Origin: Bacteroidia bacterium
GTDB taxonomy: Bacteria > Bacteroidota > Bacteroidia > B-17B0 > Aurantibacillaceae
Assembly: GCA_021740825.1 (NCBI GenBank)
Contig: JAIOZA010000007.1
Location: 44,530 to 108,529 of the forward strand
Direction: 5' to 3'
Length of the DNA stretch: 64,000 nt
In this document: positions 43,875-52,034 of the stretch, piece by piece
How the letters are laid out: the number at the start of each line of letters is the position of its first letter
Position numbering within the stretch: position 1 is the first letter of the stretch
The notes under the pieces: generated by a model
What the model was told of the DNA's origin: nothing
Databases searched by the model: none
The model's input: only the letters and a program-made list of their open reading frames with translations
Translations under genes and position numbers: made by a program

Positions 43875-45920
43875 ATGAATTTTAAGTCGCGTAATATTTT
43901 TAATGCTTTTCCGGTAATTACTATATTATTTGCGCTCATTATTATTGCAGCCATATCAAATACTTTTTATACCTCCTATTTAATAAAAAAACAAAAATTA
44001 AATAATGATAAAATAAATAAAGTTATTAATCCTTTTGTTTCGGATTTAGATAACTTAAAGGATTTGCTTCTTGAGTCAAAAATGTATTCAACTAATTGGG
44101 TGCATTTACCAAATGAAATAGAGGATAAAAAGGAGTTAAGTATCATTCATAATAATCGATATGTTTTACTAAGAAATAAAATTGAAAATTATGCTTTAAA
44201 TTTTAGAAGTCAAGATATTTTAAACCAATTTAGTGCACAAAAACTTATCGTTTTGTTTTACGAATTTGATGATTTATTTAATTCTCAAAAAAAAATCACA
44301 AAGCTCTTAGTTACTTTTGATGATTACGAAAATCCTCAATCAAAATTTGAAGCCGAGGAAATTATTGAAGAAGAAATTATTCCAAAAACAAAAGCTGTTT
44401 CTGAAAAATTAAGTATAATTAGTTTAGAAAATAAAAAAATAACGAATCTTTTAATTGATGAAATACAAAAAGATGCGGAAACGATTTCAACGGCAATTAC
44501 ACTTTCATCTGTGGTGAAATTGATGTTTGTAATTCTCGCCATTTATTTTATTTATTATAGTATTACAAAAACGGTTTTAGAGATGAATACCATTATTTAT
44601 AAATTATCTCAAGGGCAATTACCAACAGAAGTTTTACAACCCACTAATAATATTATTGGAGATATGGCAACTTCTGTTAATTTGCTCACTGCAAGTTTTA
44701 CAAAAACTTCTGAATTTGCAAATAAAATTGAAGAAGGTGATTTTTCTGCTCAATATAAAAAGCTAAGTGAAAATGATTTGTTAGGCGAATCGCTTATTAG
44801 AATGCGAAATAGCTTATATAATTATTCAACAGCCCTTAATAATAAAGTAACTGAAAGTACAAATGAAGTAATTGAAAAACGTAAAAAAATTGAAGAACAA
44901 AAAGTGTTTTACGAATCCATCTTTTCAAATATACCAATAGAAATTACAATTTACGATGTTGATTTTAACTTTTTATTCATTAATACAATTGCTATTAAAG
45001 AAGATGAACTAAGAAGACAAATGATTGGAAAAAATTACTTTGATTATTGTAACATAAAAAAGTACGATACAGATATTGCTATTAAAAGACATGCGATTTT
45101 TAAATCCGTAATTGAAACTGGCATTCCTGCAGATTTTGAAGATTCTCATTTTAATAAAGATGGTAAAGAAATTTATAATCTTAGAAAATTTTATCCTGTT
45201 TTTGATCATGATGGATTTAAATATATGATTGGTTACGGTATTGATATTACTGACAAAAAAGAACAAGAAATTAATATTAATGAATCATTACGCGAAAAAG
45301 AAGCATTGCTAGGAGAAATTCATCATCGTGTTAAAAATAATTTAGCTTTAGTAACAGGCCTTATTGAAATGCAGCGCGCTAAAACTGAAAATGAATTAGT
45401 ACAAAACCAATTTACAGAAATTCAGCAAAGAATTAATGCCATGTCGTTAATTCATGAAAAACTATATAAATCAAATAACTTTGTTAAAATAGATTTGCAA
45501 GATTACTTAAAAGACCTTGTTGAATTTTTAAGAAACTTTTTTGATAAAACAAAAAGTATTACGCTCCATTTTGAATTGGAAACTGCTTTTGTATCAGCTA
45601 AAAGGGCAGTGCCAATAGCATTAATTGTAAATGAGTTAATTACCAATAGTTTTAAATATGCATTTTTGGAGAAAAAAACAGGCAGTATTTATGTTAAACT
45701 AACTAATATTGAAAACGAGATTAATTTATGCATTTATGATACTGGCCCTGGTTTACCAACTAACTTTGATATAAAAGATGCTAGTTCACTAGGGTTTAAA
45801 TTACTTAAGATTTTTACCAAGCAATTAAAGGGAAGTTTTGAATATTATAACAATCCAGGATTGAATGTTAGCGTGAAATTTAAAGCAGAGATTGAAAAGG
45901 ATAGCAGTACTTTAGTTTAA
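43875..45920 (+). CDS. Membrane-bound sensor histidine kinase (PAS - HisKA_2 - HATPase)
   Basis: A 681-residue kinase. Transmembrane helices lie at about 12-34 and 214-232, flanking an extracytoplasmic helical sensor domain, followed by a HAMP-like linker. A PAS domain spans about 345-465 (FYESIFSNIPIEITIYDVDFNFLFIN). The dimerisation/phosphoacceptor region is LLGEIHHRVKNNLALVTGL (phosphorylated His likely H484), i.e. the HisKA_2 type, followed by an HATPase domain with N-box VNELITNSFKYAF and DTGPGLP. No response regulator is encoded nearby. The gene is divergent from the TonB-receptor/YfiR operon and probably responds to its state. HisKA_2 kinases often act on distant partners. Confidence 0.9.
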   Translation: MNFKSRNIFNAFPVITILFALIIIAAISNTFYTSYLIKKQKLNNDKINKVINPFVSDLDNLKDLLLESKMYSTNWVHLPNEIEDKKELSIIHNNRYVLLRNKIENYALNFRSQDILNQFSAQKLIVLFYEFDDLFNSQKKITKLLVTFDDYENPQSKFEAEEIIEEEIIPKTKAVSEKLSIISLENKKITNLLIDEIQKDAETISTAITLSSVVKLMFVILAIYFIYYSITKTVLEMNTIIYKLSQGQLPTEVLQPTNNIIGDMATSVNLLTASFTKTSEFANKIEEGDFSAQYKKLSENDLLGESLIRMRNSLYNYSTALNNKVTESTNEVIEKRKKIEEQKVFYESIFSNIPIEITIYDVDFNFLFINTIAIKEDELRRQMIGKNYFDYCNIKKYDTDIAIKRHAIFKSVIETGIPADFEDSHFNKDGKEIYNLRKFYPVFDHDGFKYMIGYGIDITDKKEQEININESLREKEALLGEIHHRVKNNLALVTGLIEMQRAKTENELVQNQFTEIQQRINAMSLIHEKLYKSNNFVKIDLQDYLKDLVEFLRNFFDKTKSITLHFELETAFVSAKRAVPIALIVNELITNSFKYAFLEKKTGSIYVKLTNIENEINLCIYDTGPGLPTNFDIKDASSLGFKLLKIFTKQLKGSFEYYNNPGLNVSVKFKAEIEKDSSTLV

Positions 45921-46000
45921 GTGTGAGGCGTTTTATACCATTTATAAGTAATGGATAGTTCAAGCAGTTATACCATTAGCTTTTATAGTTTAGTTTTTTT

Positions 46001-46024
46001 GTTCTCGACTCCGCTCGAACTGAC
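46001..46024. repeat. Dispersed repeat hairpin (GTTC-TCGA... type)
   Basis: GTTCTCGACTCCGCTCGAAC (46001-46020) plus TGAC is a self-complementary element, richer in GC than its surroundings. As I recall, closely similar sequences (TGTCAGTTCGAGCGGAGTCGAGAAC) are scattered in many flavobacterial intergenic regions. Confidence 0.5.
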
Positions 46025-46079
46025 AAACAAGCCTTAATGTTTTTTTAGTCTATTTTATATGAGCTAATTGTATTAGTTA

Positions 46080-46127
46080 CCCTGAACTTGATTCAGGATC
46101 CCTGAGATGCGGTATCATGTTAAGCAT
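46080..46127. repeat. Dispersed repeat double hairpin (CCTGAACTTGATTCAGG type)
   Basis: CCTGAA (46081-46086) pairs with TTCAGG (46092-46097) around a five-base loop. A second stem, TCATG/CATGA, follows within 46114-46130 (GGTaTCATG...CATGACC). Together with the element at 46001 it fills the 235-base spacer between the kinase and the minus-strand YbjN-like gene. Such pairs are typical of REP-like dispersed repeats. Confidence 0.5.
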
Positions 46128-46155
46128 GACCACCATAATTCGATCAGTAATCTTT

Positions 46156-46542
46156 TTAATTTGGAACAAAGGCGCTTTGCTCAGCATAAAATGCAGTTTT
46201 GGTAAGCAGCGTTACAATGTTTTCTGTTGTTAACAAATTCATTTCAGTAGTGTATTTTAAATAAACTGAATCTTCCATTATAGCATAAGCTAATGAACTT
46301 AAACCATAATTTTTTTGCAGCAAATGCAACATAAATCCTTCTTTATTATCATCAGGAAGAGTGCATAAAGGACAAATTACCTGGAATAAAAATTGTTTTT
46401 CTTGTTCCCACACATCAACCATAATATCGAATTTACCTTTTTTTAAATTCCATTGTCCTGGTTGATCTCCTTTTGTTTCTTCGACATTTAATCCTAAACT
46501 TGCGATGGCTTCATCTACCACATTATAAAATGTTTGTATCAT
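46156..46542 (-). CDS. YbjN/type III chaperone-fold-like small protein
   Basis: A 128-residue protein (MIQTFYNVVDEAIASLGLNVEE...) with an alpha-beta-beta-beta pattern: WNLKKGKFDIMVDVWEQEKQFLFQVICPLCTLPDDNKEGFMLHLLQKNYGL. This looks like the YbjN or CesT-type chaperone fold (two helices flanking a beta-sheet). Such proteins are poorly defined and act as chaperones or modulators. The start lies exactly at the stop of the aminotransferase gene (no gap), suggesting coupling. The family call is tentative. Confidence 0.55.
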   Translation of the reverse strand: MIQTFYNVVDEAIASLGLNVEETKGDQPGQWNLKKGKFDIMVDVWEQEKQFLFQVICPLCTLPDDNKEGFMLHLLQKNYGLSSLAYAIMEDSVYLKYTTEMNLLTTENIVTLLTKTAFYAEQSAFVPN

Positions 46543-47394
46543 TTACTTTTGTTGTAATAACTCATTTAATTTCTCTACAAAAAAAACAGTTCTTTGATTT
46601 GTATAAAATTTATTTTTGAATTGGCCTACCCACTGTATACCGCAAATTGCATTGGTCAAAAAAACTTCATCACCATCCGTTAAAGTATGCACTGTTAACG
46701 ATTGCTCAAAGGCAAGTATTTTATTTTGTGCTGCAATAGCCAATATTTGTTTTCTCATCACACCATCAATGCAACCATCGGTTATGGGAGATGTATAAAG
46801 TGTTCCGTTTTTAATTACAAAAACATTTGAGTTTACCGATTCAATAATATGTCCATTCTCGTTTACTAGCAAACAATCATCTAACCTTAGCGACGTTTTA
46901 GTTAACCCTGCCATGACATATAACAATGCACTACCAGTTTTTAAATTAGATATTTTAGTAATTTGTTTCTTAATTTCAGCATAAATATCAACCCACAATC
47001 CTTTTTTGTTTAAATTATAACCTACAGTGTCAAGCTGTTTAACTTCAATTAAAAAAGATATATCGTTAGTTTCAGGAGTATAAAATCCACCCTCATTTCT
47101 AAACACGGTTAATCTAATTCTTGCGTCATTCTTTATATTATTGTGTTCAATTAGTTGTAAAATGAGTTGTTCAATGTTTGCACTATTAAAATCAGCAGGA
47201 ACGTTCATTCTTAAAGTAGTCATGCTTAATTTTAGTCGCTTAACATGATCAGTAATAAACATTATTTTTCCATTGCTAAAAAGCATGCTTTCAAACAAAG
47301 AATCACCGTATCTAAAAGCTCTATTAGTAAAACTAATAGCAGGCTCATACAAACTAATTAAATGGCCATTGTATATGCAGTATGAATCTGTCAT
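46543..47394 (-). CDS. Class IV PLP-dependent aminotransferase (BCAT/aminodeoxychorismate lyase family)
   Basis: A 283-residue fold-type IV enzyme. The N-terminus YCIYNGHLI...PAISFTNRAFRYGDSLFESM is the standard start. The PLP lysine is K152 in NLKTGSALLYVMAGL, and the phosphate-binding region follows in LVNENGHIIESVNSNVFVI. It is shorter than typical branched-chain aminotransferases (about 300-350) and close to PabC (about 270), so aminodeoxychorismate lyase or D-amino-acid aminotransferase activity cannot be excluded. It is probably co-transcribed with the YbjN-like gene. A -7-like box TACTTTTA (minus strand, 47402-47409) leaves a 7-base leader. Confidence 0.8.
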   Translation of the reverse strand: MTDSYCIYNGHLISLYEPAISFTNRAFRYGDSLFESMLFSNGKIMFITDHVKRLKLSMTTLRMNVPADFNSANIEQLILQLIEHNNIKNDARIRLTVFRNEGGFYTPETNDISFLIEVKQLDTVGYNLNKKGLWVDIYAEIKKQITKISNLKTGSALLYVMAGLTKTSLRLDDCLLVNENGHIIESVNSNVFVIKNGTLYTSPITDGCIDGVMRKQILAIAAQNKILAFEQSLTVHTLTDGDEVFLTNAICGIQWVGQFKNKFYTNQRTVFFVEKLNELLQQK

Positions 47395-47586
47395 TTAAGT
47401 ATAAAAGTATAAAAATAATGTATTTATGAATACCTACATTAAAAATACGAAAAACAATTCAAATTATTGGCGCTGAGATGATAGCGTTTTTATGAGCTTA
47501 ATATGAATTATTGATAATAAGTACGATTTTATTATTTTAGCCGATTTAATGAGGAATGTATCCGTATTGAACTAATAAATTTGAAC

Positions 47587-48729
47587 TTATTGTTGGCTTC
47601 TAATGTGGTTAATGGTTTGTACTGCAATCTGATCCCAATTAAAAGTGGAATTAATTAGCTGTAGTGATGTTTCTTTTTTCAACCTTATGTCGGTAGAATT
47701 AATAGCATCTGTTAGTGCAGCTTCGAGTTCTATTTTACAAGCTGGATTTATTAACCAGCCATTTTTATCACTTACCATTGCTGCTATAGCACCAACATTT
47801 GTTGCAATAATTGCTAATCCGCAAGCCATTGCTTCTAAAATGACATTAGGGAAACCTTCGCTCCAACTTGGGCAAACCAGCACATCATTAGTTGATAATA
47901 TAGATTTTATTTTTTGAGAATCTCTAATTTCCCCATGATAAATGATTGAATTATGGCTAATTTTAAGATCGTTGGGAATAGGTCCTACAAATTCAAATTT
48001 AAAATTATCTTTTTCTGCAAGCATTTTTTTTATTACTGAGTTTAATTCAATTATTCCTTTTCTGCGTTCAGCTCTGCCTAAAAAAACAAATTTACGGCAC
48101 GTTTCAGTAGGAGAAGAAATGGTATTACTGATAAATTCTTTTTCAACTCCAGATGGAATTTCTAAAATTTGCTTTGGATTTACTCCAATTTCTTTAATAA
48201 TTTCTGTTATTTTACCTCCGTATGAAAATACAACATCTGCTTGTTGAGAAATCTTCTTTACAAAAGGTCTTAATAAGTATTGTTGCAATTTAGCTATAAA
48301 TTCAGGTGCGATTTGAAACATTTCGTATCCATGAAAATTTACTCCAATTTTACAGCAAGTTATATTTTTTTTGTGTTTTTTAGCAATTAGTTTCCAGCCA
48401 CAAAATCCTTTAGTGTAAATAAAATCATACACTTCTAATTTATCTTTTATGGCGTTAAATGCAGAAGTGGAATAGCGGTAAGAGTTATAAATATATTGGC
48501 CAGGAAATTTTAAGGATATTGGAAATTTTAGCACTATGGCGTGAATAAATTTTCTTTCTTCCTCCGTAAAAAAATCTAATTTTTCTATATCAAATTCAGA
48601 ATCATTAAAATGAACTAAATCGACATGAATCTTATTTTTCGCTAAATATTTAACTAAGTAAAAAGAGTGTTTTTGCATTCCTCCTAATACATAAGGCGAA
48701 ATACCATCTGTTATAAGAGCTATACGCAT
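47587..48729 (-). CDS. GT4 family glycosyltransferase
   Basis: A 380-residue GT-B enzyme. The N-terminal domain starts RIALITDGISPYVLGGMQKHSFYLVKYLAKN. The C-terminal donor domain has VFLGRAERRKGI, and the EX7E motif sits in SEGFPNVILEAMACGLAIIATNVGAI. It probably transfers a sugar from a nucleotide donor to a surface polysaccharide or lipid. It stands alone between the aminotransferase and DUF4270 genes, 19 bases after the latter's stop, so it may be the end of a DUF4270 transcript. The acceptor is unknown. Confidence 0.88.
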   Translation of the reverse strand: MRIALITDGISPYVLGGMQKHSFYLVKYLAKNKIHVDLVHFNDSEFDIEKLDFFTEEERKFIHAIVLKFPISLKFPGQYIYNSYRYSTSAFNAIKDKLEVYDFIYTKGFCGWKLIAKKHKKNITCCKIGVNFHGYEMFQIAPEFIAKLQQYLLRPFVKKISQQADVVFSYGGKITEIIKEIGVNPKQILEIPSGVEKEFISNTISSPTETCRKFVFLGRAERRKGIIELNSVIKKMLAEKDNFKFEFVGPIPNDLKISHNSIIYHGEIRDSQKIKSILSTNDVLVCPSWSEGFPNVILEAMACGLAIIATNVGAIAAMVSDKNGWLINPACKIELEAALTDAINSTDIRLKKETSLQLINSTFNWDQIAVQTINHIRSQQ

Positions 48730-48748
48730 TTTTAAATTTGGGAAAAAA

Positions 48749-50116
48749 CTATTTGTCGTAAGGATACTTGATGTAAGTTACTTTAAATGTTGGTTTATAA
48801 TTTAAATTATTTTTACCTCCAAAAACAACGCGTTGCAATCTATTGTCCCTTCTAATAACAGCCGACCTATTTGGCAATGCATTAACCAAGTAAAAGCCAT
48901 AGTTTGCAATTTCACCATTTAGTATTTTTTGCATTTGTCTGGCAATATTAAACGTATAAACTTTATTAGTAGCATCGTAATTACCACCATATTTTACAAA
49001 GTCTGTTGTTTCTAGCTGATCGTAAACTAACTCTTCTTTTCCATCATTGGCACAAGCAATTAATGCTAAACTGGCAGGGTAACTATAATTGAAATTATAA
49101 GGACTAATATTTTCGTCTACTTTAATTATTAAATCAGCTCTGCTTATTGAAACTTTTTGCGAATCATTAAAGTTTTTTAAATAGGGTAGGTACACTTTTG
49201 TTCTAGTTCCCCCAAAACAATTTAAGTAAACATTTGTGTTTCCTTTTAATGTATCAATTGTCCCAACTCCATTAATCTGATTAAATAAATTTGAAGCTGC
49301 GCCTGACGTATAATTATGTTTTATGTTATTAAATCTTAAGGCATCAACACCTCTAAATGTAAATTGAGCAACTTGCCCTTTAAATGCGCTTGAAGCCCCA
49401 TCATGATAATACAAGTTTACACCTGAAATATTATCATCTAAATCAAATCGTCTAATGGCGCCCGTTCCAGGCGCACCTAATATTGAGTTAGAGCTTGTTA
49501 TATAAAAACCTTTGTAGGCATTTTGAAAAGCTGTGTTGTTTGTTAAATTTGAATTAGTTTGTAAAATGTACTGGCCAAATGTATTATCAAGAGGCAACAA
49601 TAAACAAAGATTACTTCCTCTGTTCTTTATTTTTCCTGTAACAGTGCTTATTTTAGTAACAGCATTTGGAATAGCGTTATGAGAATAATAGGAAGTCGTA
49701 CTCGATAATTTCTCATTGATAACATAAACATCATAGGTTAAAATTGTAGTAGTATCGCCCAAGGCATCACCTAAAAAACGAATAACAATTTCAGCAGAAT
49801 CTAAAACGGGATGGCTTCCAAAAGATAAGTTCGTATAATTATTAGCAATTGAAAAGTTTGTATAAATACTGGCATCTGTGCGACCAAAAATAGGATCTTG
49901 ATTTGAACCTAGATACTTGTATTGATCATTGTAGGACCGGACTGAATCTACTTTTTGAGTATACAAAAAAATGGAAGATGTATCGGAGATTGTTAAACCT
50001 ACTAAATCGTTTTCTGGTTGCACATCCAATCCTAAAAAACTATCGTCATCTTTTTTTTTGCAAGAAAAAACGAGTAATAAACTTAAAAATAATAATCCCG
50101 TATTTAATTTAGTCAT
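48749..50116 (-). CDS. DUF4270 domain lipoprotein
   Basis: A 455-residue exported lipoprotein (lipobox LVFSC, Cys19) with the DUF4270 signature: FLGLDVQPENDLVGLTISDTSSIFLYTQKVDSVRS, LGSNQDPIFGRTDASIYTNFSI, VLDSAEIVIRFLGD. It ends with NYGFYLVNALPNRSAVIRRDNRL...YKPTFKVTYIKYP. DUF4270 proteins are confined to Bacteroidota, usually beside the short glycogen-synthase gene, as here. Function is unknown; the beta-rich body suggests a surface or carbohydrate-related role. A perfect 12-base-pair hairpin (50130-50159) sits 13 bases before its ATG. Confidence 0.85.
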   Translation of the reverse strand: MTKLNTGLLFLSLLLVFSCKKKDDDSFLGLDVQPENDLVGLTISDTSSIFLYTQKVDSVRSYNDQYKYLGSNQDPIFGRTDASIYTNFSIANNYTNLSFGSHPVLDSAEIVIRFLGDALGDTTTILTYDVYVINEKLSSTTSYYSHNAIPNAVTKISTVTGKIKNRGSNLCLLLPLDNTFGQYILQTNSNLTNNTAFQNAYKGFYITSSNSILGAPGTGAIRRFDLDDNISGVNLYYHDGASSAFKGQVAQFTFRGVDALRFNNIKHNYTSGAASNLFNQINGVGTIDTLKGNTNVYLNCFGGTRTKVYLPYLKNFNDSQKVSISRADLIIKVDENISPYNFNYSYPASLALIACANDGKEELVYDQLETTDFVKYGGNYDATNKVYTFNIARQMQKILNGEIANYGFYLVNALPNRSAVIRRDNRLQRVVFGGKNNLNYKPTFKVTYIKYPYDK

Positions 50117-50129
50117 ATTTTGAAATTAA

Positions 50130-50159
50130 AAACGCATAATTACTTAAAATTATGCGTTT
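50130..50159 (-). terminator. Perfect 12-base-pair hairpin between the glgA-like gene and DUF4270
   Basis: AAACGCATAATT (50130-50141) is perfectly complementary to AATTATGCGTTT (50148-50159) around a six-base loop. On the minus strand the stem is followed by TTTTT. It lies 25 bases after the glgA-like stop and 13 bases before the DUF4270 ATG, so it is either a terminator or an attenuator between the two genes. Confidence 0.75.
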
Positions 50160-50184
50160 ATAATAGTTAAAAGTAAATAATTTA

Positions 50185-51015
50185 TTAGTCTGCTAAAATT
50201 GTACTGTCTTCCAAAACTAAATCATAAAATTCATTATAAGCATCAGCGTATTCAGCTTCTCCTTTAAATTCTAAAATTGGTTTACCCGATTTTTTAGCAT
50301 ATTTTTCAACTTCAGCGTTTATTTTTTCACTTCCAAACGAAATTCCATCAGAAAAATCAATAGCTAATTTCATAAAATTAATGTAGTTAGCGTCTTCTAA
50401 GTGTTTTAATTCCTTTTTTGTTACACCATCAATAATTGCCTTATCAATAATTTTCTTATTTAAAGATTTTGTATATTCTTCTTCATAGATAGTAAATACA
50501 ATTTTGGTTTCAGCAAATAATGGATCTTCTGAAAAAGCTCTTTTAATATACAATGGAATTAAACCGGTAAACCAACCATGGCAGTGGATAACATCTGGTG
50601 CCCATCCTAATTTTTTAACTGTTTCAATAACGCCACGATTAAAAAATACGGTACGTTCATCATTATCTTCAAAATATTTGCCAGTTGCCTTGTCTGTTAA
50701 AGCCGATTTTCTATGAAAATAATCATCATTATCAATAAAATAAACTTGCATACGAGCCGAAGGAATAGACGCTACCTTTATAATTAAAGGGTGATCAGCA
50801 TTATTAATTACGATATTCATTCCTGAAAGACGAATAACTTCATGTAATTGATGTCTTCTTTCATTAATGTTGCCATATTTTGGCATAAACGTTCTTATTT
50901 CTTTTCCTTTTTCTTGAATAGCTTGAGGTAATCTTCTTGCTATTTTTCCAATATGGGTTTCATCTAAATAAGGGGTAATCTCTTGCGACACAAAAAGTAC
51001 TCTAGCTTTTCTCAT
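50185..51015 (-). CDS. Short glycogen/starch synthase-like protein (single GT5 N-terminal domain)
   Basis: I choose ATG 51015 (MRKARVLFVSQEITPYLDE), because the conserved strand starts there; the open frame runs 60 bases further. The 276-residue product resembles the N-terminal Rossmann domain of GlgA (ITPYLDETHIGKIARRLPQAI, DVIHCHGWFTGLIPLYIKR, VFTIYEEEY). It lacks the C-terminal nucleotide-sugar-binding domain of the usual 470-500-residue enzyme. The ADP-glucose motif KTGGL is not recognisable either; in its place stands DETHIGKIARRLP. It is unlikely to be a working glycogen synthase. This short form is recurrent in Bacteroidota beside panC. Its promoter overlaps that of the divergent panC. 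Confidence 0.75.
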   Translation of the reverse strand: MRKARVLFVSQEITPYLDETHIGKIARRLPQAIQEKGKEIRTFMPKYGNINERRHQLHEVIRLSGMNIVINNADHPLIIKVASIPSARMQVYFIDNDDYFHRKSALTDKATGKYFEDNDERTVFFNRGVIETVKKLGWAPDVIHCHGWFTGLIPLYIKRAFSEDPLFAETKIVFTIYEEEYTKSLNKKIIDKAIIDGVTKKELKHLEDANYINFMKLAIDFSDGISFGSEKINAEVEKYAKKSGKPILEFKGEAEYADAYNEFYDLVLEDSTILAD

Positions 51016-51051
51016 ACTTATTAATTTAGGTGAATGTTTTATTAGACCATA

Positions 51052-51083
51052 CAAAAGTAATAAAAAAAAATCCATATATCAAA
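51052..51083 (-). promoter_or_regulatory. Promoter of the glgA-like gene (-33 TTTG, -7 TACTTTTG)
   Basis: On the minus strand TTTG (51080-51083) and TACTTTTG (51052-51059) are 20 bases apart, the expected Bacteroidota geometry. The leader would be about 32 bases. Confidence 0.6.
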
Positions 51084-51091
51084 GTATTATT

Positions 51092-51099
51092 TAGCTTTG
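51092..51099 (+). promoter_or_regulatory. Candidate -7 element of panC
   Basis: TAGCTTTG matches TAnnTTTG. It lies nine bases from the -33 box of the divergent glgA-like gene, so the two promoters overlap. A 6-base-pair hairpin (AGCCTA/TAGGCT, 51101-51125) follows just before the panC ATG at 51130. No -33 TTTG is seen. Confidence 0.4.
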
Positions 51100-51129
51100 G
51101 AGCCTATTAATTTATTTATTAGGCTAAAA

Positions 51130-51972
51130 ATGCTTGTATTTAACAAAATAAAAGAACTAGAAGAGTTAATTTCCCTTGAAAAGCAAAAGGGACGTACAAT
51201 TGGCTTTGTTCCAACAATGGGAGCCTTGCATTTAGGTCATATTTCTTTAATTGAAACCTCTAAAAAACAAACTGATATTACCATATGTTCCATTTTTGTT
51301 AATCCAAATCAGTTTAATAATTCATCTGATTTGCTTCATTATCCCAGAACCCCCGAAAATGACATAAAATTATTGGATGAGGCGGGCTGCACTATTTTAT
51401 ATATGCCCGAAATTAAAGATGTATATCCTGAGAAAGATGTGAGGGTTTTTAACTTTGGGTTTTTAGATTCAATTTTAGAAGGCGCACATAGACCAGGACA
51501 TTTTAATGGTGTAGGGCAGGTAGTGAGTATATTATTGGATGGCATTAAACCCAATAAAGCATTTTTTGGAAGTAAAGATTACCAGCAAGTTTTGGTTGTT
51601 AAAAGTTTAGTTAAACAATTAGGATTATTAACCGAAATTATTGCTTGTCCGATATTAAGAGAGTCTGATGGATTAGCAATGAGTTCACGAAACGTTAGAT
51701 TAAATGAGCAAGAGCGCCTAGAAGCTGCTGCAATTCCAGAAATGATGAAACTTGGCAACCAAATATTAAAATTATATGGCATTGCCGAAGCAAAAAAATA
51801 CATATTGAGTGTTGTGGCAACTATACCAAATATGAAATTAGAATATTATGAAGTTTGCGATGCCGAAACTTTAGGAATATTAACTGAATTTAGTCCTAAA
51901 CAAAAAGCCGTTTCATTAATTGCCGTATTTGTTGGTAACATTCGTTTAATTGATAATTGGATGGTTAATTAG
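51130..51972 (+). CDS. panC: Pantothenate synthetase
   Basis: PanC joins D-pantoate and beta-alanine using ATP in coenzyme A biosynthesis. ATG 51130 gives the usual 280 residues; a longer TTG-started frame would run through the promoter. Features are the HIGH-like HLGH within FVPTMGALHLGHISLI, VNPNQFN, FGSKDYQQ, and the KMSKS-like SDGLAMSSRN. panB and panD are not in the window. The gene is divergent from the glgA-like gene. Confidence 0.96.
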   Translation: MLVFNKIKELEELISLEKQKGRTIGFVPTMGALHLGHISLIETSKKQTDITICSIFVNPNQFNNSSDLLHYPRTPENDIKLLDEAGCTILYMPEIKDVYPEKDVRVFNFGFLDSILEGAHRPGHFNGVGQVVSILLDGIKPNKAFFGSKDYQQVLVVKSLVKQLGLLTEIIACPILRESDGLAMSSRNVRLNEQERLEAAAIPEMMKLGNQILKLYGIAEAKKYILSVVATIPNMKLEYYEVCDAETLGILTEFSPKQKAVSLIAVFVGNIRLIDNWMVN

Positions 51973-51988
51973 TTTAAACTTAAAATAC

Positions 51989-51996
51989 TATTTTTG
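51989..51996 (+). promoter_or_regulatory. Candidate -7 element of glyS
   Basis: TATTTTTG matches TAnnTTTG and lies 38 bases before the ATG at 52035; the -33 region is unclear. Confidence 0.35.
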
Positions 51997-52034
51997 AAAT
52001 CTGAAAATTAAATAAGAATAAATTCAAAAAGTAT

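Noticed and set aside
47645..48247. Plus-strand open frames opposite the GT4 gene
   Set aside because: They lie entirely within a conserved glycosyltransferase and have no recognisable motifs.
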